Assembly: GCF_001039355.2 (NCBI RefSeq)
Contig: NW_019775469.1
Span: 126,001 to 184,122 of the forward strand
DNA length: 58,122 nucleotides
Reading direction: 5' to 3'
From: Lingula anatina
Lineage: Eukaryota; Brachiopoda; Lingulata; Lingulida; Lingulidae
This document shows positions 29,001 to 36,705 of the stretch, in pieces. The position numbers and the translations under genes are program-made. The notes below the pieces were generated by a model. The model was given only the letters and a program-made list of their open reading frames with translations, made no database searches and was not told the origin of the DNA. Numbering within the stretch: the first letter of the stretch is position 1; the number at the start of each line of letters is the position of its first letter.

Positions 29001-30448
29001 TTATGCCCTCAAGAAACTGACATTAAGAAAACATTCAGCTGACCCGTGTAAACTCACGGAAGTGAGCACTGATCATATTATCTTAAAGCTGGAGCTCTGT
29101 TAACAGGGTCATCGAGAAAAATAAGCCACCCTTGTTTTTCGAGCAAAAGGTTTAAATGTGTAGCCTGTCAGAATATAATGGGAGACACACAGGACGTGCA
29201 TTAACTTTAAGGCTTTCATAGCAGGTCTATTTGCTTTTCTTGTTGTCGGCTTATGGTAGCCCATTGTTTCTGAATTAAGTTCTGGGAAATGTTTGTATTG
29301 GATACACGTTCTTCGATCAATAAGGTGAATTGAGCAGCTAACATTGGCAATTAAGCTTTTCTAGATTTTCATTTGGGAGGAGGGGATAAAATGAGTTAAA
29401 AAAAAAAAAAAAAAACACATCACTATGAAATAGATATCCATGGAGTAGCATTTCTAGGCTTTTGTAAATTTATCTTGCAGGATAAAAAAGCAACCGTCAA
29501 TCAGATTCTTAAAAAAAAAAAAATTTAAATCCAATCTAAGAAAAAACACAACTGCATCTTTGTATGAGGCCCTTATCATGAACAGTTCATCTGTATGCCT
29601 GTATGCAAACATACTGTTCCATTTAGAGAAAGAAAAACATTTGCCCTCTCCACAGTAAGTGTGCAGTTAAATGCAGCAATGATGATATTTGAAAGACGCC
29701 ACACAAATGCCTTGTCCGAAGCATCCTGCCCTTTGCCAGGGTTGCAAACTGATTTTTCAAACTCTCTGGCCACAGAGGTCTCAAGTATTCTCTTACAATC
29801 TCTTGTTCAATTTTGTTCACTAGCCAGTACTCTAGAGATCTCTGAAAATAGTTTCATTGGATCTCAGTTTCTGAGTTTCGCAGTTTTCATTTATAATAGA
29901 TCCACATATATAATTTACTTCTTGACTGTTTCGTCTGTTTACTCTGACACACAACTGAATTACCTGAACAGGTAATTACATAAGTCTTGATTATGACTTG
30001 TTAGTTCCTCTAGTCGGTATATTTAAGGGGGACGATACCGAGATTGTATTGGGAATTGCAAACAAATCTCTGCTTCATTACGTCAGGACTAAAACTTTCA
30101 TATGTTTTTGTTAACTCCGGCATGAAGGCAGGCACTGCACTGCCCTGATATGGAGGCTGATGCTGCATTGTTTTTATCTATGATTGCAATAGAGAAGCCG
30201 TCACCACATTGCGGTTGCTGGGAAAAACGAAAACGCAATGAGTGCTTTGCCGCAGCACAACCATGATCGAGGGCCCTTGAAGCGCAGACGCAAAATAAAT
30301 CACCTTGTGCTGTTGCACAGTTAAGTAAGGTGTGTATTTGTTTAGGCTCATTTAACTCAACTTGGATCAAATTGAATGTAATAAATTTTTAAGCTGCCTC
30401 GGCTTTTCCTTCTTTTTTTTTCTGAAAATAGCTACTGGACCTAAGTTC

Positions 30449-30495
<47 letters not shown>

Positions 30496-33400
30496 GTCCA
30501 AGAATTTCCAGTGCCCCTATTTCAGTTGCATTTTAGGTGGAGTCAATTATATCTAAAAGAGCTGTAAAGAAATAAGTGCAATTATCAACCGTTATCGAAC
30601 CAAATATGAACTATAGTGAGAGCAAGTAAAAAAAAAGAACATGTACTTTGTCTGACTGTACTCAAGCGTCAAACTAGCCTAATAACCAGTCAAAAGTGTA
30701 CTCACTTCTTACGGGAACCACTAATTTACCAGTCATATGAGAGAATTGGATTTTCGTTTAATCTGATATCAATGTCTCCTTTCTTACCTTTTTATCTACA
30801 TATGTGAAGACATGTCAGTGTCATCTGAGTGTATTTGTAACATAAATCTGCGGTTGGATCAAAAAGAACTAATTGAACACAACAAATTGGGATCTGGTAC
30901 GATTTTTGAAACACGCGTTTGGGGGATATTCAATACCCTTACTTCAAAGGAACCGTATCCAAGATTTATTGGCTCGTCTTTAAATGTATTACTTTCCTTG
31001 GAACACCACACCCTTGAACCGATTGTTAATGAAATAACAGAATAAGGAAGAAACAATCTTTTTTCCGTGTAAGTTGCAATTATTTTGAAATAAAGTTTCA
31101 AACCCCCAAGAGAGTATTATCCAGTCCACCCATTTCTGACCAACAGGTTATACAAGAACACATTCATTTTAACACGCTCACATGTTCAAAATGGACGTTT
31201 TTAAACTTTTATACACTGAGACAAACCTTACCACTAAAGAATAGGTGAGATAATACTGTTAAATGTTAATTGAATTGTGCGGTAAAGGTAAAATACCGTG
31301 ATTGGACAACTGAAAACCCTAGTAAGACGCGTTCCGGACACCGTAATGAAGTCTGTAAACATTTTTACCCGTTTAAAGATACATATAGGTAATATGGTTT
31401 ACTTTAACAGGTTGCAGAACATTGGTAGTCAGGTGTGATAACATAACTGAAATCCTTGTAAGATCAGTACAGTGCACGTGTGGGATGAGTTAATACCTTA
31501 TGTTACACCTATTTACAGAGGTCAAAAGTAATTTGCTTAGTATGTCTCTTTCTTGTCCGGCAACGAACGAACACGTTATAACACCTGTGATCTGAACTTC
31601 GCAGGATTTTGAAACAGAAAGTTTTTGAGCATTTTTGTGTGTGTATGTCATGCACGTCTACTTACGTTTCTCTTAAGTCATCAACCATTTCCAAAGTTTA
31701 ATCCATAAAAGTATTAACATCCCCAGCATACTAATCGTAAATCATGTCAAGTCAAATTGGTATTAGCCATAACAATATTGTAAACTTATCGAATTATTTT
31801 GATATCTGAAGCGCCTAAGAGTAACAGACTTATCGAATAACAAAATGAAATGACAAACATTAGATAATGTACAATAACTCGCCAAACTGACAACACAGTA
31901 GTATCTCTTTCGCATATGGAAACAAACCCGCATAGCATTTGTCATCACCATGTTTTTCTTTAAATTCTTAGCTGACCCCTCACGCTCTGAGGTTTGAACT
32001 AAACGCTACCATGGGTAAGCAAAGTCCCTGTGCGTCTACAGGAACGCGTTCCGCTCTCTTGTACAGATTGGCCAATGCATCACGAACTCATTGAAGATAA
32101 ATGGAACGAGGTAAGAGGCGTTCAGGCAGAGACAAATTAAACCAAGGGGCAGTTCTTAGCTTTCAACGGTGAATGGGGGCCTACAGAGTTGTGAATGAAC
32201 ATTCATTTCTGTTTTCGTGTTCAAACACTGGAAAGAATAACCAGGTACCTGTTACTGGAATTCGGTTTTAAATCTGTATGGTGAAACGTGTACGTGAATA
32301 CCTTTAGTGCATCGGCAAACCATGAAAGACCGTGATTGGTGGAATAAACTATCACTCGCTTGAAAGTGCATTTTCTGGATGTATCGCGGTGAGATTCTAA
32401 AAGAATCGAGTGTTCTTATTGTGTGCGGTTAATTCTTGAGAAGAGAGTCGTAACATGGGAGACTGGTGTTTACGGATGTGTTGCGGATGTGAGAGAGAGA
32501 TCACACGCTCGTGCGTGTGCTTGTGAGGGTTGGGGTGAGGGGGGGGGTCATTCGTCCACTTACCTTAACCTCCATAATCCAGTTTCTAATAATCTTTGGC
32601 TGAGATGCAAAATAAAAGTACGTTCAAAGATAGGCGATTCTAGGCATATTTCAAATATTGATCGATCTCTGTATCTACCAGTATCTGATTCTACTTCAAA
32701 TTTACATCTAATTTAGATATGAACTTGTAAAAACAAAAAACTATGTTTCTTTTAAAATGGATTTTTTTATCAGTTAGGAAATGTCTTTAGAATACTTCTT
32801 TTCACCTTGTGTTGCATCAATCACAAAATCTTAGGTTTTTAAGGGAGTGACCTTGAAAGACTACTTTTGGCGACTTCTACTCTGCATAGATAAGCCTACT
32901 AGTCGCCATTCCTTGAAATGGAGTTTATAACTATTTTTTGTTTCGATGAAAAAAGATTTGCCGTCCTCTGCATGATTCCACGGATCTAGACACACCGCAG
33001 AGAAAAAATGAAAATAAACAACGCTGCCTCCAGATCGTCAAATCCTGATTCGGGATCATTAAAGAAAGTAATCTACCATTTTCTTGACAGAAATAGCATG
33101 GTCTTAAATTTCCGGAAAAAATTCTTCATAGACAGTGTGGATTGAAATAGCATTTGAAGCACTTAGCACTAATCACACGTAAAATGATTTCTCAGCAAGT
33201 TGTTTAAAAATCAGATTAGCTTCCCAGTAGATGAGACCAATGCACTCTTGAAAGTATACTATTTTCCTCTACTTATCAGTCTCATTTTCTATCTCCTTTT
33301 ATTTTCAGACTGAATTTTCGAAATCTATGTGCCGTAAATCAACGCGTCGATAATTGAATTCGTTTTGGATTTGGAATGTATTCGTTATCCGCAAGTAAAA

Positions 33401-34272
33401 ATTAGTTCCACTTATCTGTCTGTACGTGTATATGCTCAATTCTTTTTCGATCATTTCAACGTATTCGACATTCCAATCAGACCTTCCAACCAGCACAAAT
33501 AAAGCAAAAATGATATGAAGTTCAATACAAAACACTATTTTTCTTGGAAAAAGGGCTACATTGTGTCATCGCAGATCCAAAAAAGTAAACGATGTTTCAA
33601 CCTAACGTAATTTCTATACACGATCTTAACTCGAACAATTGTATTGAGTACATCGTATTTCCTACATTATTCTTACATTCTACTGAATATTTGATAGATT
33701 TCAGGCTTTATATGAAAATTATAGCTAAATATATATTTGGCTTTACTTGGACGAAAAACACAAGCTTATGAAATTATGTGCTAGGTCACCTTGACTTGCT
33801 TTCTCTTTTGAATGAATAACAGTCAGAAAGATGATTACAAATCAAAGGTGCGGTCCGAACATTTGTCTTACTTTGAGCAAGAAATAGTCCAATTCGTTTG
33901 ATTTATTCTCAGCTTCTGTATCTATTTATTCACCAATGGCATTTCTACGTCAAAGGAAGAAGCAATATACCGAGAAAAAGAGCGCCGAATGAAACGTGAA
34001 AAATTGTACAAGACACCTTTTCTATTTACTCATGCACATTTGTGTACAGTTAACGCCACATATATGACAAAAGTCCAGTAAATACTGCAAATATAGAAAC
34101 ATAAACATATGCCAAATTGCGATAGAGTTACAAAAACCAAATAAAACAAAACCTTCTGCATTGAAAATGGTAAAGATTCTTAACTTACCGTTATATCAAT
34201 CACTCCGTGGTCTTGTCCATTAGTTACGTAAAGAGACGCAAGAAAAAACACAACTGCCCAAAGAGAGTCCAT
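739..34272 (-). CDS. Secreted VWA + TSP1-repeat protein, 3' end beyond window
   Basis: Eight coding exons join with consistent phases: 34272-34189, 5700-5451, 5017-4848, 4214-4034, 3642-3493, 2890-2741, 1393-1229 and 891-739, giving about 434 codons before the left edge. Residues 1-19 look like a signal peptide. Residues about 43-228 form a VWA domain with MIDAS residues D49-E-S51-S-S53, the Thr of GGTYT (about 120) and D153 of ITDG. Four TSP1 repeats follow, each with WxxW and paired cysteines. VWA plus TSP1 is typical of extracellular matrix or adhesion proteins such as coadhesin-like and hemicentin-like proteins, and of some biomineral matrix proteins. No membrane segment is seen, so secretion is inferred. 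All TSP1 exons are phase 1-1 modules, suited to exon shuffling. The first intron is about 28.5 kb, the others under 2 kb. The link to the 34-kb first exon is inferred from phase and the signal peptide. The true C-terminus is off-window. Confidence 0.8.
1014..1208. repeat. Degenerate tandem duplication in intron
   Basis: gatcgatgttttgggttaaatcaaa...catcttcgtgtcaat and gatcaatgttttgggtcaattcaaa...catcgtgtcaat are two diverged copies between TSP1 exons 7 and 8. Confidence 0.65.
1229..1393 (-). CDS. VWA/TSP1 gene exon 7: TSP1 repeat 3
   Basis: 165 bases, phase 1 in and out. Reads [18 protein letters not shown], then SRDC and a closing CSKRLC. WTAWSEW gives two overlapping WxxW motifs. The usual Gly after the second Cys is Asp (CSVTCD), so O-fucosylation is less likely here. 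Confidence 0.88.
2741..2890 (-). CDS. VWA/TSP1 gene exon 6: TSP1 repeat 2
   Basis: 150 bases, phase 1 in and out. Reads [17 protein letters not shown], then RARPC and a closing CNERPC. WGEW and CSQTCG match the C-mannosylation and O-fucosylation motifs. Confidence 0.9.
3493..3642 (-). CDS. VWA/TSP1 gene exon 5: TSP1 repeat 1
   Basis: 150 bases, phase 1 in and out. Reads [18 protein letters not shown] followed by TRTRTC and a closing [12 protein letters not shown] is a C-mannosylation motif and CSKTCG fits the O-fucosylation consensus CxxS/TCG. Confidence 0.88.
3870..3915. repeat. Perfect 14-bp hairpin with CTGATGA
   Basis: agacttcatcaggg and its exact reverse ccctgatgaagtct are separated by 18 bases in a VWA/TSP1 intron. 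The right arm continues as aactgtcagcagac. It may be remnant of a repeat family. Confidence 0.7.
4034..4214 (-). CDS. VWA/TSP1 gene exon 4: VWA C-terminal part
   Basis: 181 bases, starting [18 protein letters not shown], the last conserved strand of a VWA fold, with NIT as a possible N-glycosylation site. Ends VTCE plus one base at donor gtgagt, setting the phase-1 frame shared by all the TSP1 exons. Confidence 0.87.
4848..5017 (-). CDS. VWA/TSP1 gene exon 3: VWA middle
   Basis: 170 bases. Completes the Gly codon, then reads [14 protein letters not shown] (MIDAS Thr) and [12 protein letters not shown] (MIDAS Asp). Ends in phase 0 after AAAAAE at donor gtgcga, a weaker donor than the others. 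Confidence 0.87.
5233..5310. repeat. (GA)n followed by (GT)n
   Basis: About 15 GA units, then an interrupted GT-rich tract, in VWA/TSP1 intron 2. Confidence 0.9.
5451..5700 (-). CDS. VWA/TSP1 gene exon 2: VWA N-terminal half
   Basis: 250 bases, acceptor ttttcag, donor gtaggt; enters in phase 0 and leaves one base of a Gly codon. Contains the VWA beta-strand and MIDAS loop [12 protein letters not shown], then a helix and the strand [10 protein letters not shown]. The residues before the domain include one Cys (C37), which may pair with the Cys just after the domain. Confidence 0.88.
6461..6491. repeat. 16-bp tandem duplication
   Basis: aaacatggactgtcc occurs twice in tandem with period 16. 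Confidence 0.9.
7551..7580. repeat. 15-bp tandem duplication
   Basis: gacataagaacagca occurs twice in tandem, identical. Confidence 0.92.
12465..12473 (+). promoter_or_regulatory. Isolated TATA box, plus strand
   Basis: GTATAAAGG follows a CpG-rich stretch (acgacgacgtcgcga) and precedes a G-rich leader. The first ATG downstream opens only a tiny frame. It may be the start of a non-coding transcript antisense to the VWA/TSP1 intron, or chance. Confidence 0.25.
13398..13613 (-). mobile_element. MITE family 1, copy A
   Basis: About 216 bp, bounded by GGTTCCCATAC and GTGGGAATGGTCCC, which are near-inverted ends. Internally contains atcgatc groups and aattaccccctaacagctt, shared in reverse with copies B and C. 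Non-coding. The transposase family is unknown. Confidence 0.7.
13732..13773. repeat. (GA)21 microsatellite
   Basis: Uninterrupted GA tract in the giant intron, GA on the plus strand (CU in the sense transcript). Confidence 0.92.
17353..17448 (-). CDS. Candidate alternative first exon 1C: signal peptide
   Basis: Encodes 32 residues starting [18 protein letters not shown], then [14 protein letters not shown]. The leader has one early Arg, a hydrophobic core and an A-x-S style cleavage site before Gln. It ends in phase 0 at the donor gtacgt. A TATA-like GCATAAAAC lies about 80 bases upstream of the ATG. The mature segment resembles that of exon 1A, which ends HGVIDIT, in carrying ID and DHG-like groups. 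Same interpretation as exon 1B. Confidence 0.5.
17528..17536 (-). promoter_or_regulatory. TATA-like box of exon 1C
   Basis: GCATAAAAC on the minus strand, about 80 bases upstream of the exon 1C ATG, with a GC-richer leader between. Confidence 0.35.
18470..18489. repeat. Poly-G tract, 20 G
   Basis: A long G run on the plus strand about 1 kb upstream of candidate exon 1C. Shorter G runs occur near 11278 and 18092. Confidence 0.9.
19892..19957. repeat. (TAA)n/(TTA)n self-complementary microsatellite
   Basis: About 35 bases of TAA repeat run directly into about 31 bases of TTA repeat, making one long perfect foldback. A (GTA)n tract follows at once. Confidence 0.9.
19964..20001. repeat. (GTA)n microsatellite
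   Basis: About twelve GTA units adjoining the TAA/TTA foldback. Confidence 0.9.
20385..20446. repeat. 31-bp tandem duplication
   Basis: gaaaaataaaacaagttaca plus its flanks occurs twice with a 31-base period and almost no divergence. Confidence 0.88.
22817..22984. mobile_element. hAT-like MITE
   Basis: 168 bp with inverted ends CAGGGGCGGATCCAG and CTAAATCCGCCCCTG. CAGGG-type termini are typical of non-autonomous hAT elements. The interior repeats gaccgtcttccg twice. No intact 8-bp target duplication is evident, so the insertion is old. Confidence 0.65.
23250..23285. repeat. (CTAT)n microsatellite
   Basis: Interrupted CTAT tetranucleotide repeat in the giant intron. A short (GATA)n occurs at 22321-22335. 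Confidence 0.8.
24316..24426 (-). CDS. Candidate alternative first exon 1B: signal peptide
   Basis: Encodes 37 residues starting [19 protein letters not shown], then a His/Asp-rich stretch ([18 protein letters not shown]). The hydrophobic core and likely cleavage before Gln are typical of a secreted leader. The exon ends in phase 0 at the donor gtaaga, and the next coding exon on this strand is the phase-0 VWA exon. A TATA-like AATAAAAG lies about 90 bases upstream of the ATG. An alternative first exon of the VWA/TSP1 gene is the simplest reading. A relic of a duplicated paralogue is possible. Confidence 0.5.
24516..24523 (-). promoter_or_regulatory. TATA-like box of exon 1B
   Basis: AATAAAAG on the minus strand, about 90 bases upstream of the exon 1B ATG. 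An initiator-like TCAGATT occurs roughly 30 bases further downstream. Confidence 0.35.
24703..24880. repeat. Degenerate tandem duplication, about 88 bp
   Basis: ctttgacatgttatgaaa...ttatttattttgaa(a/t)tgcaaaat occurs twice in succession with divergence, about 300 bp upstream of candidate exon 1B. Confidence 0.7.
25863..25882. repeat. (GA)10 microsatellite
   Basis: Short GA tract in the giant intron, same orientation as the others. Confidence 0.9.
30450..30493. repeat. (GA)22 microsatellite
   Basis: Uninterrupted GA tract in the giant intron, GA on the plus strand. Confidence 0.92.
34189..34272 (-). CDS. VWA/TSP1 gene exon 1A: signal peptide
   Basis: Encodes 28 residues beginning [19 protein letters not shown], a short N-region, a hydrophobic core and a likely cleavage before QDHG. 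It ends in phase 0 at a strong donor (gtaagt), matching the phase-0 acceptor of the VWA exon. It lies 28.5 kb upstream of that exon with no other gene between on this strand. This is the most distal of three candidate first exons. Confidence 0.62.
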
Positions 34273-34333
34273 GGCTGAAACGTGCAGTAAGTCCGCTAGA
34301 AGTGCCGACTGTAGTTACTCTATCAGGCTGAGC

Positions 34334-34345
34334 CCTAAATACTCG
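34334..34345 (-). promoter_or_regulatory. Weak TATA-like box of exon 1A
   Basis: GAGTATTTAG on the minus strand, about 65-70 bases upstream of the exon 1A ATG. It is a variant TATA sequence, offered only because exons 1B and 1C have similar elements at similar distances. Confidence 0.25.
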
Positions 34346-36199
34346 TCTGGTTATGAAAACCACGCGGACTATGGTCCACGTATATCTTTTTCCCTCTCTC
34401 GCGTTGGGCAACAGCAACAGTAACAATATCCTAACACCATAGCTTCAAAGCGCAACTTATTTTATACCAAGATGTGGCATGCATGCGCAATTAATGAAAA
34501 GCAACCTGGTGTCTGAGAGCATAAACGTTAAATAACGTAATTGGGGATGTCATTTTTCTTTCTGATTATTTACGATCAGTTAGATCCAGAAAAAATCATT
34601 CATGAATCTCACGATCACTTCAAACATTCAGGTTCCAGGACCCCAACGGTTAACTAAATGTAGTCCCAAACTAGGATGACACAGAATGCAAATTGTACAT
34701 ACATTTTCCGGTGAATGTAGACTTCAGAGCGATTTTACACGTGTATTTTGACCTTACGACGCGTTGCGCAGACCTGATAGGATTCACGTCTGAACGGTGG
34801 CATAAATCTAAGTCAAAAACGTTTAATTAGCATCTGGATACAAGGCAAAGCTTTTTCCCCACAGATAATAATACTTTGGGATACTTTCTCACGCATCTTG
34901 CTGACCGTTTTATTAGCGGCGTCTTTATGGGCTAGCTGTTTGATAAGATAAAAGACACTAGGAACCAAAAAAAGATCTAAAGTAAACATATAACCGAATA
35001 TGTTAAGCCTAGATAAACTTAGATTCCAAAGTTAACGGCAAAAAGTGCGGTTTAAGTTATTTTATGCTGCTCTGCTTAGAACACTCGCATACCCTTGATC
35101 GTGAAAGAAGAAAAAAAGGGCTGCCTTATGGTAAACGGCTATAACCAGTGTATTTTTTCTGAGATAAACTTTTTTGCAGATTTCTAATGCCTGTTAATGA
35201 CAAATTTGTAAAGATTAAGTACGAAAAGGTGAATTGCTTGGCTCTCGCGTTGCCACTGTCTCACCTGCACCAAACGCAGAAGTCAATGTCGACAAGATGG
35301 TTACGTTCTGCAGTAGACGATCAGACGACGACATTAATGAACGCTGACAACCGTTTTCAAAATGCTCCAAGATTAGGTATGATCGTGAACCTAGAAACAT
35401 CTTAGAGACATTTCCATGACCCACAACAGGCACATTAACAAGTGTGTTGGCTGCATGGAGTCGTGCACTGATGAATACCGAAAGAAGTGTTTAAAAATTT
35501 GACAAATCTTTTTAAGGCATACAATGCGCGCTAGACCTTTAAAAAGCAAAGCAAAGAAAAAAAAAAAGAAAAAAATCCCTTCTTCACAAGGGTAGTCCCT
35601 ACATCCTATCCCAAATTGTCGATAAAATTTATATCTATTTAAAAACTAAATCTACATGTACTTCTAAATTTTTCGTTTTACCGCCATGGGTGAAATGTAC
35701 CAGTCTCTATCTAAAAATTGAAACTAATAATTCAAACACGTTTTTTTTTATCGTAGTTCTGTCAACGGTTTTGGATATGATTTTCCTTACTGACTAAAGG
35801 AAAAAGTTGACATTTCCAGGAAATTAAAATGTTATATTTCACGCTCTTCACGTGCCTTTAAATAAGTGATACCTTCTGCGCCGACTCTCTCGACATAGGA
35901 ATTATTTTTCAAACTCCGATGGAGACCTAAGTGAGTGTTAAAACACGCTGTAAGTGTTGACATCTTGACTTATAATTATATAAGCTTGAGTATGAATTGC
36001 TCCTAAAGCTGGGCGTTCTACCCTGGTAGACCGGCGCCACAAGGGGGCGGCAGAATAAATGTCAACAAATTATTTTAATTTAATTATTTTGTGTCCTTTG
36101 CGGTCAAGACCAAATGACGTTATTCGTACCACGTTGAGTCATTAACTCAAATTGATGGCACGACTTAAATATTAGACGTAAGTTAGAGTGTACTATATG

Positions 36200-36230
36200 T
36201 TTTTTTTTTTTTTTTTTTTTGGGGGGGGGG
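36200..36230. repeat. Poly-T then poly-G junction
   Basis: About 20 T directly followed by about 10 G, upstream of VWA/TSP1 exon 1A. Confidence 0.9.
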
Positions 36231-36468
36231 GTTATCCCGTTTTGGTATACCACCTATATAAGTCAGTGGTTCATTGAAAAGATTGATAGCCATTTTGCTT
36301 CACGTAACGCTGATGCAACTAGAAATACCATCATATAATACAAAAGGTTGGCTTCCAATGACAAAATAAATTGAATTGAAATTTTGATTCAAATCTCCAC
36401 TTGCTATGCTTTTTAGCTTTTATCCTTTGGGTGGACCTTACACGATACACTTGGGCCCAGGTTCATCA

Positions 36469-36705
36469 ACACTGGATACTCTAGAGAACGCTATCCATTA
36501 GATGCAATTGTTATCCTCTGGTCAGTTATCCTGTAGGTAAAGTTATGTTTTTCCAAACGCTGGATACTTGTTTTAGTTTCTGAAATTGCTATCCAGTGAA
36601 TTAATAATGACTGCTATCCTTAGGATAACTGTCCAGAGATAGTGTTATCCATAGGATATCGTTAGCCAGCGATAGTGTTATTCGTAGGATAGCGTTATCC
36701 AGTGT
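36469..36705. mobile_element. GGATA-rich MITE
   Basis: About 237 bp bounded by ACACTGGATA and its inverse TATCCAGTGT. The interior is a run of GGATA and TATCC motifs (ctatccat, gttatcc, aggataac, aggatagcgttatcca), so most of it can pair with itself. Non-coding. Confidence 0.6.

Larger units (their letters stand above)
5701..34188 (-). other. Giant first intron, about 28.5 kb
   Basis: Lies between signal-peptide exon 1A and the VWA exon. Apart from candidate exons 1B and 1C, two MITE-like elements, microsatellites and short duplications, I see no protein family, rRNA or tRNA in it on either strand. Open frames here are short, lysine- or hydrophobic-rich chance frames. Confidence 0.55.

Noticed and set aside
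30859-31101. Minus-strand frame with an internal phase-0 donor near 30943
   Set aside because: The N-terminus is not a convincing signal peptide and the sequence resembles nothing known.
33305-33535. Minus-strand frame beginning [17 protein letters not shown], signal-peptide like
   Set aside because: No consensus donor in a phase-0 position follows, and the rest of the frame resembles no family.
35187-35433. Overlapping frames on both strands upstream of exon 1A
   Set aside because: About 72 codons on both strands, no recognisable motif and no splice context. Likely mutual shadows in a GC-richer patch.
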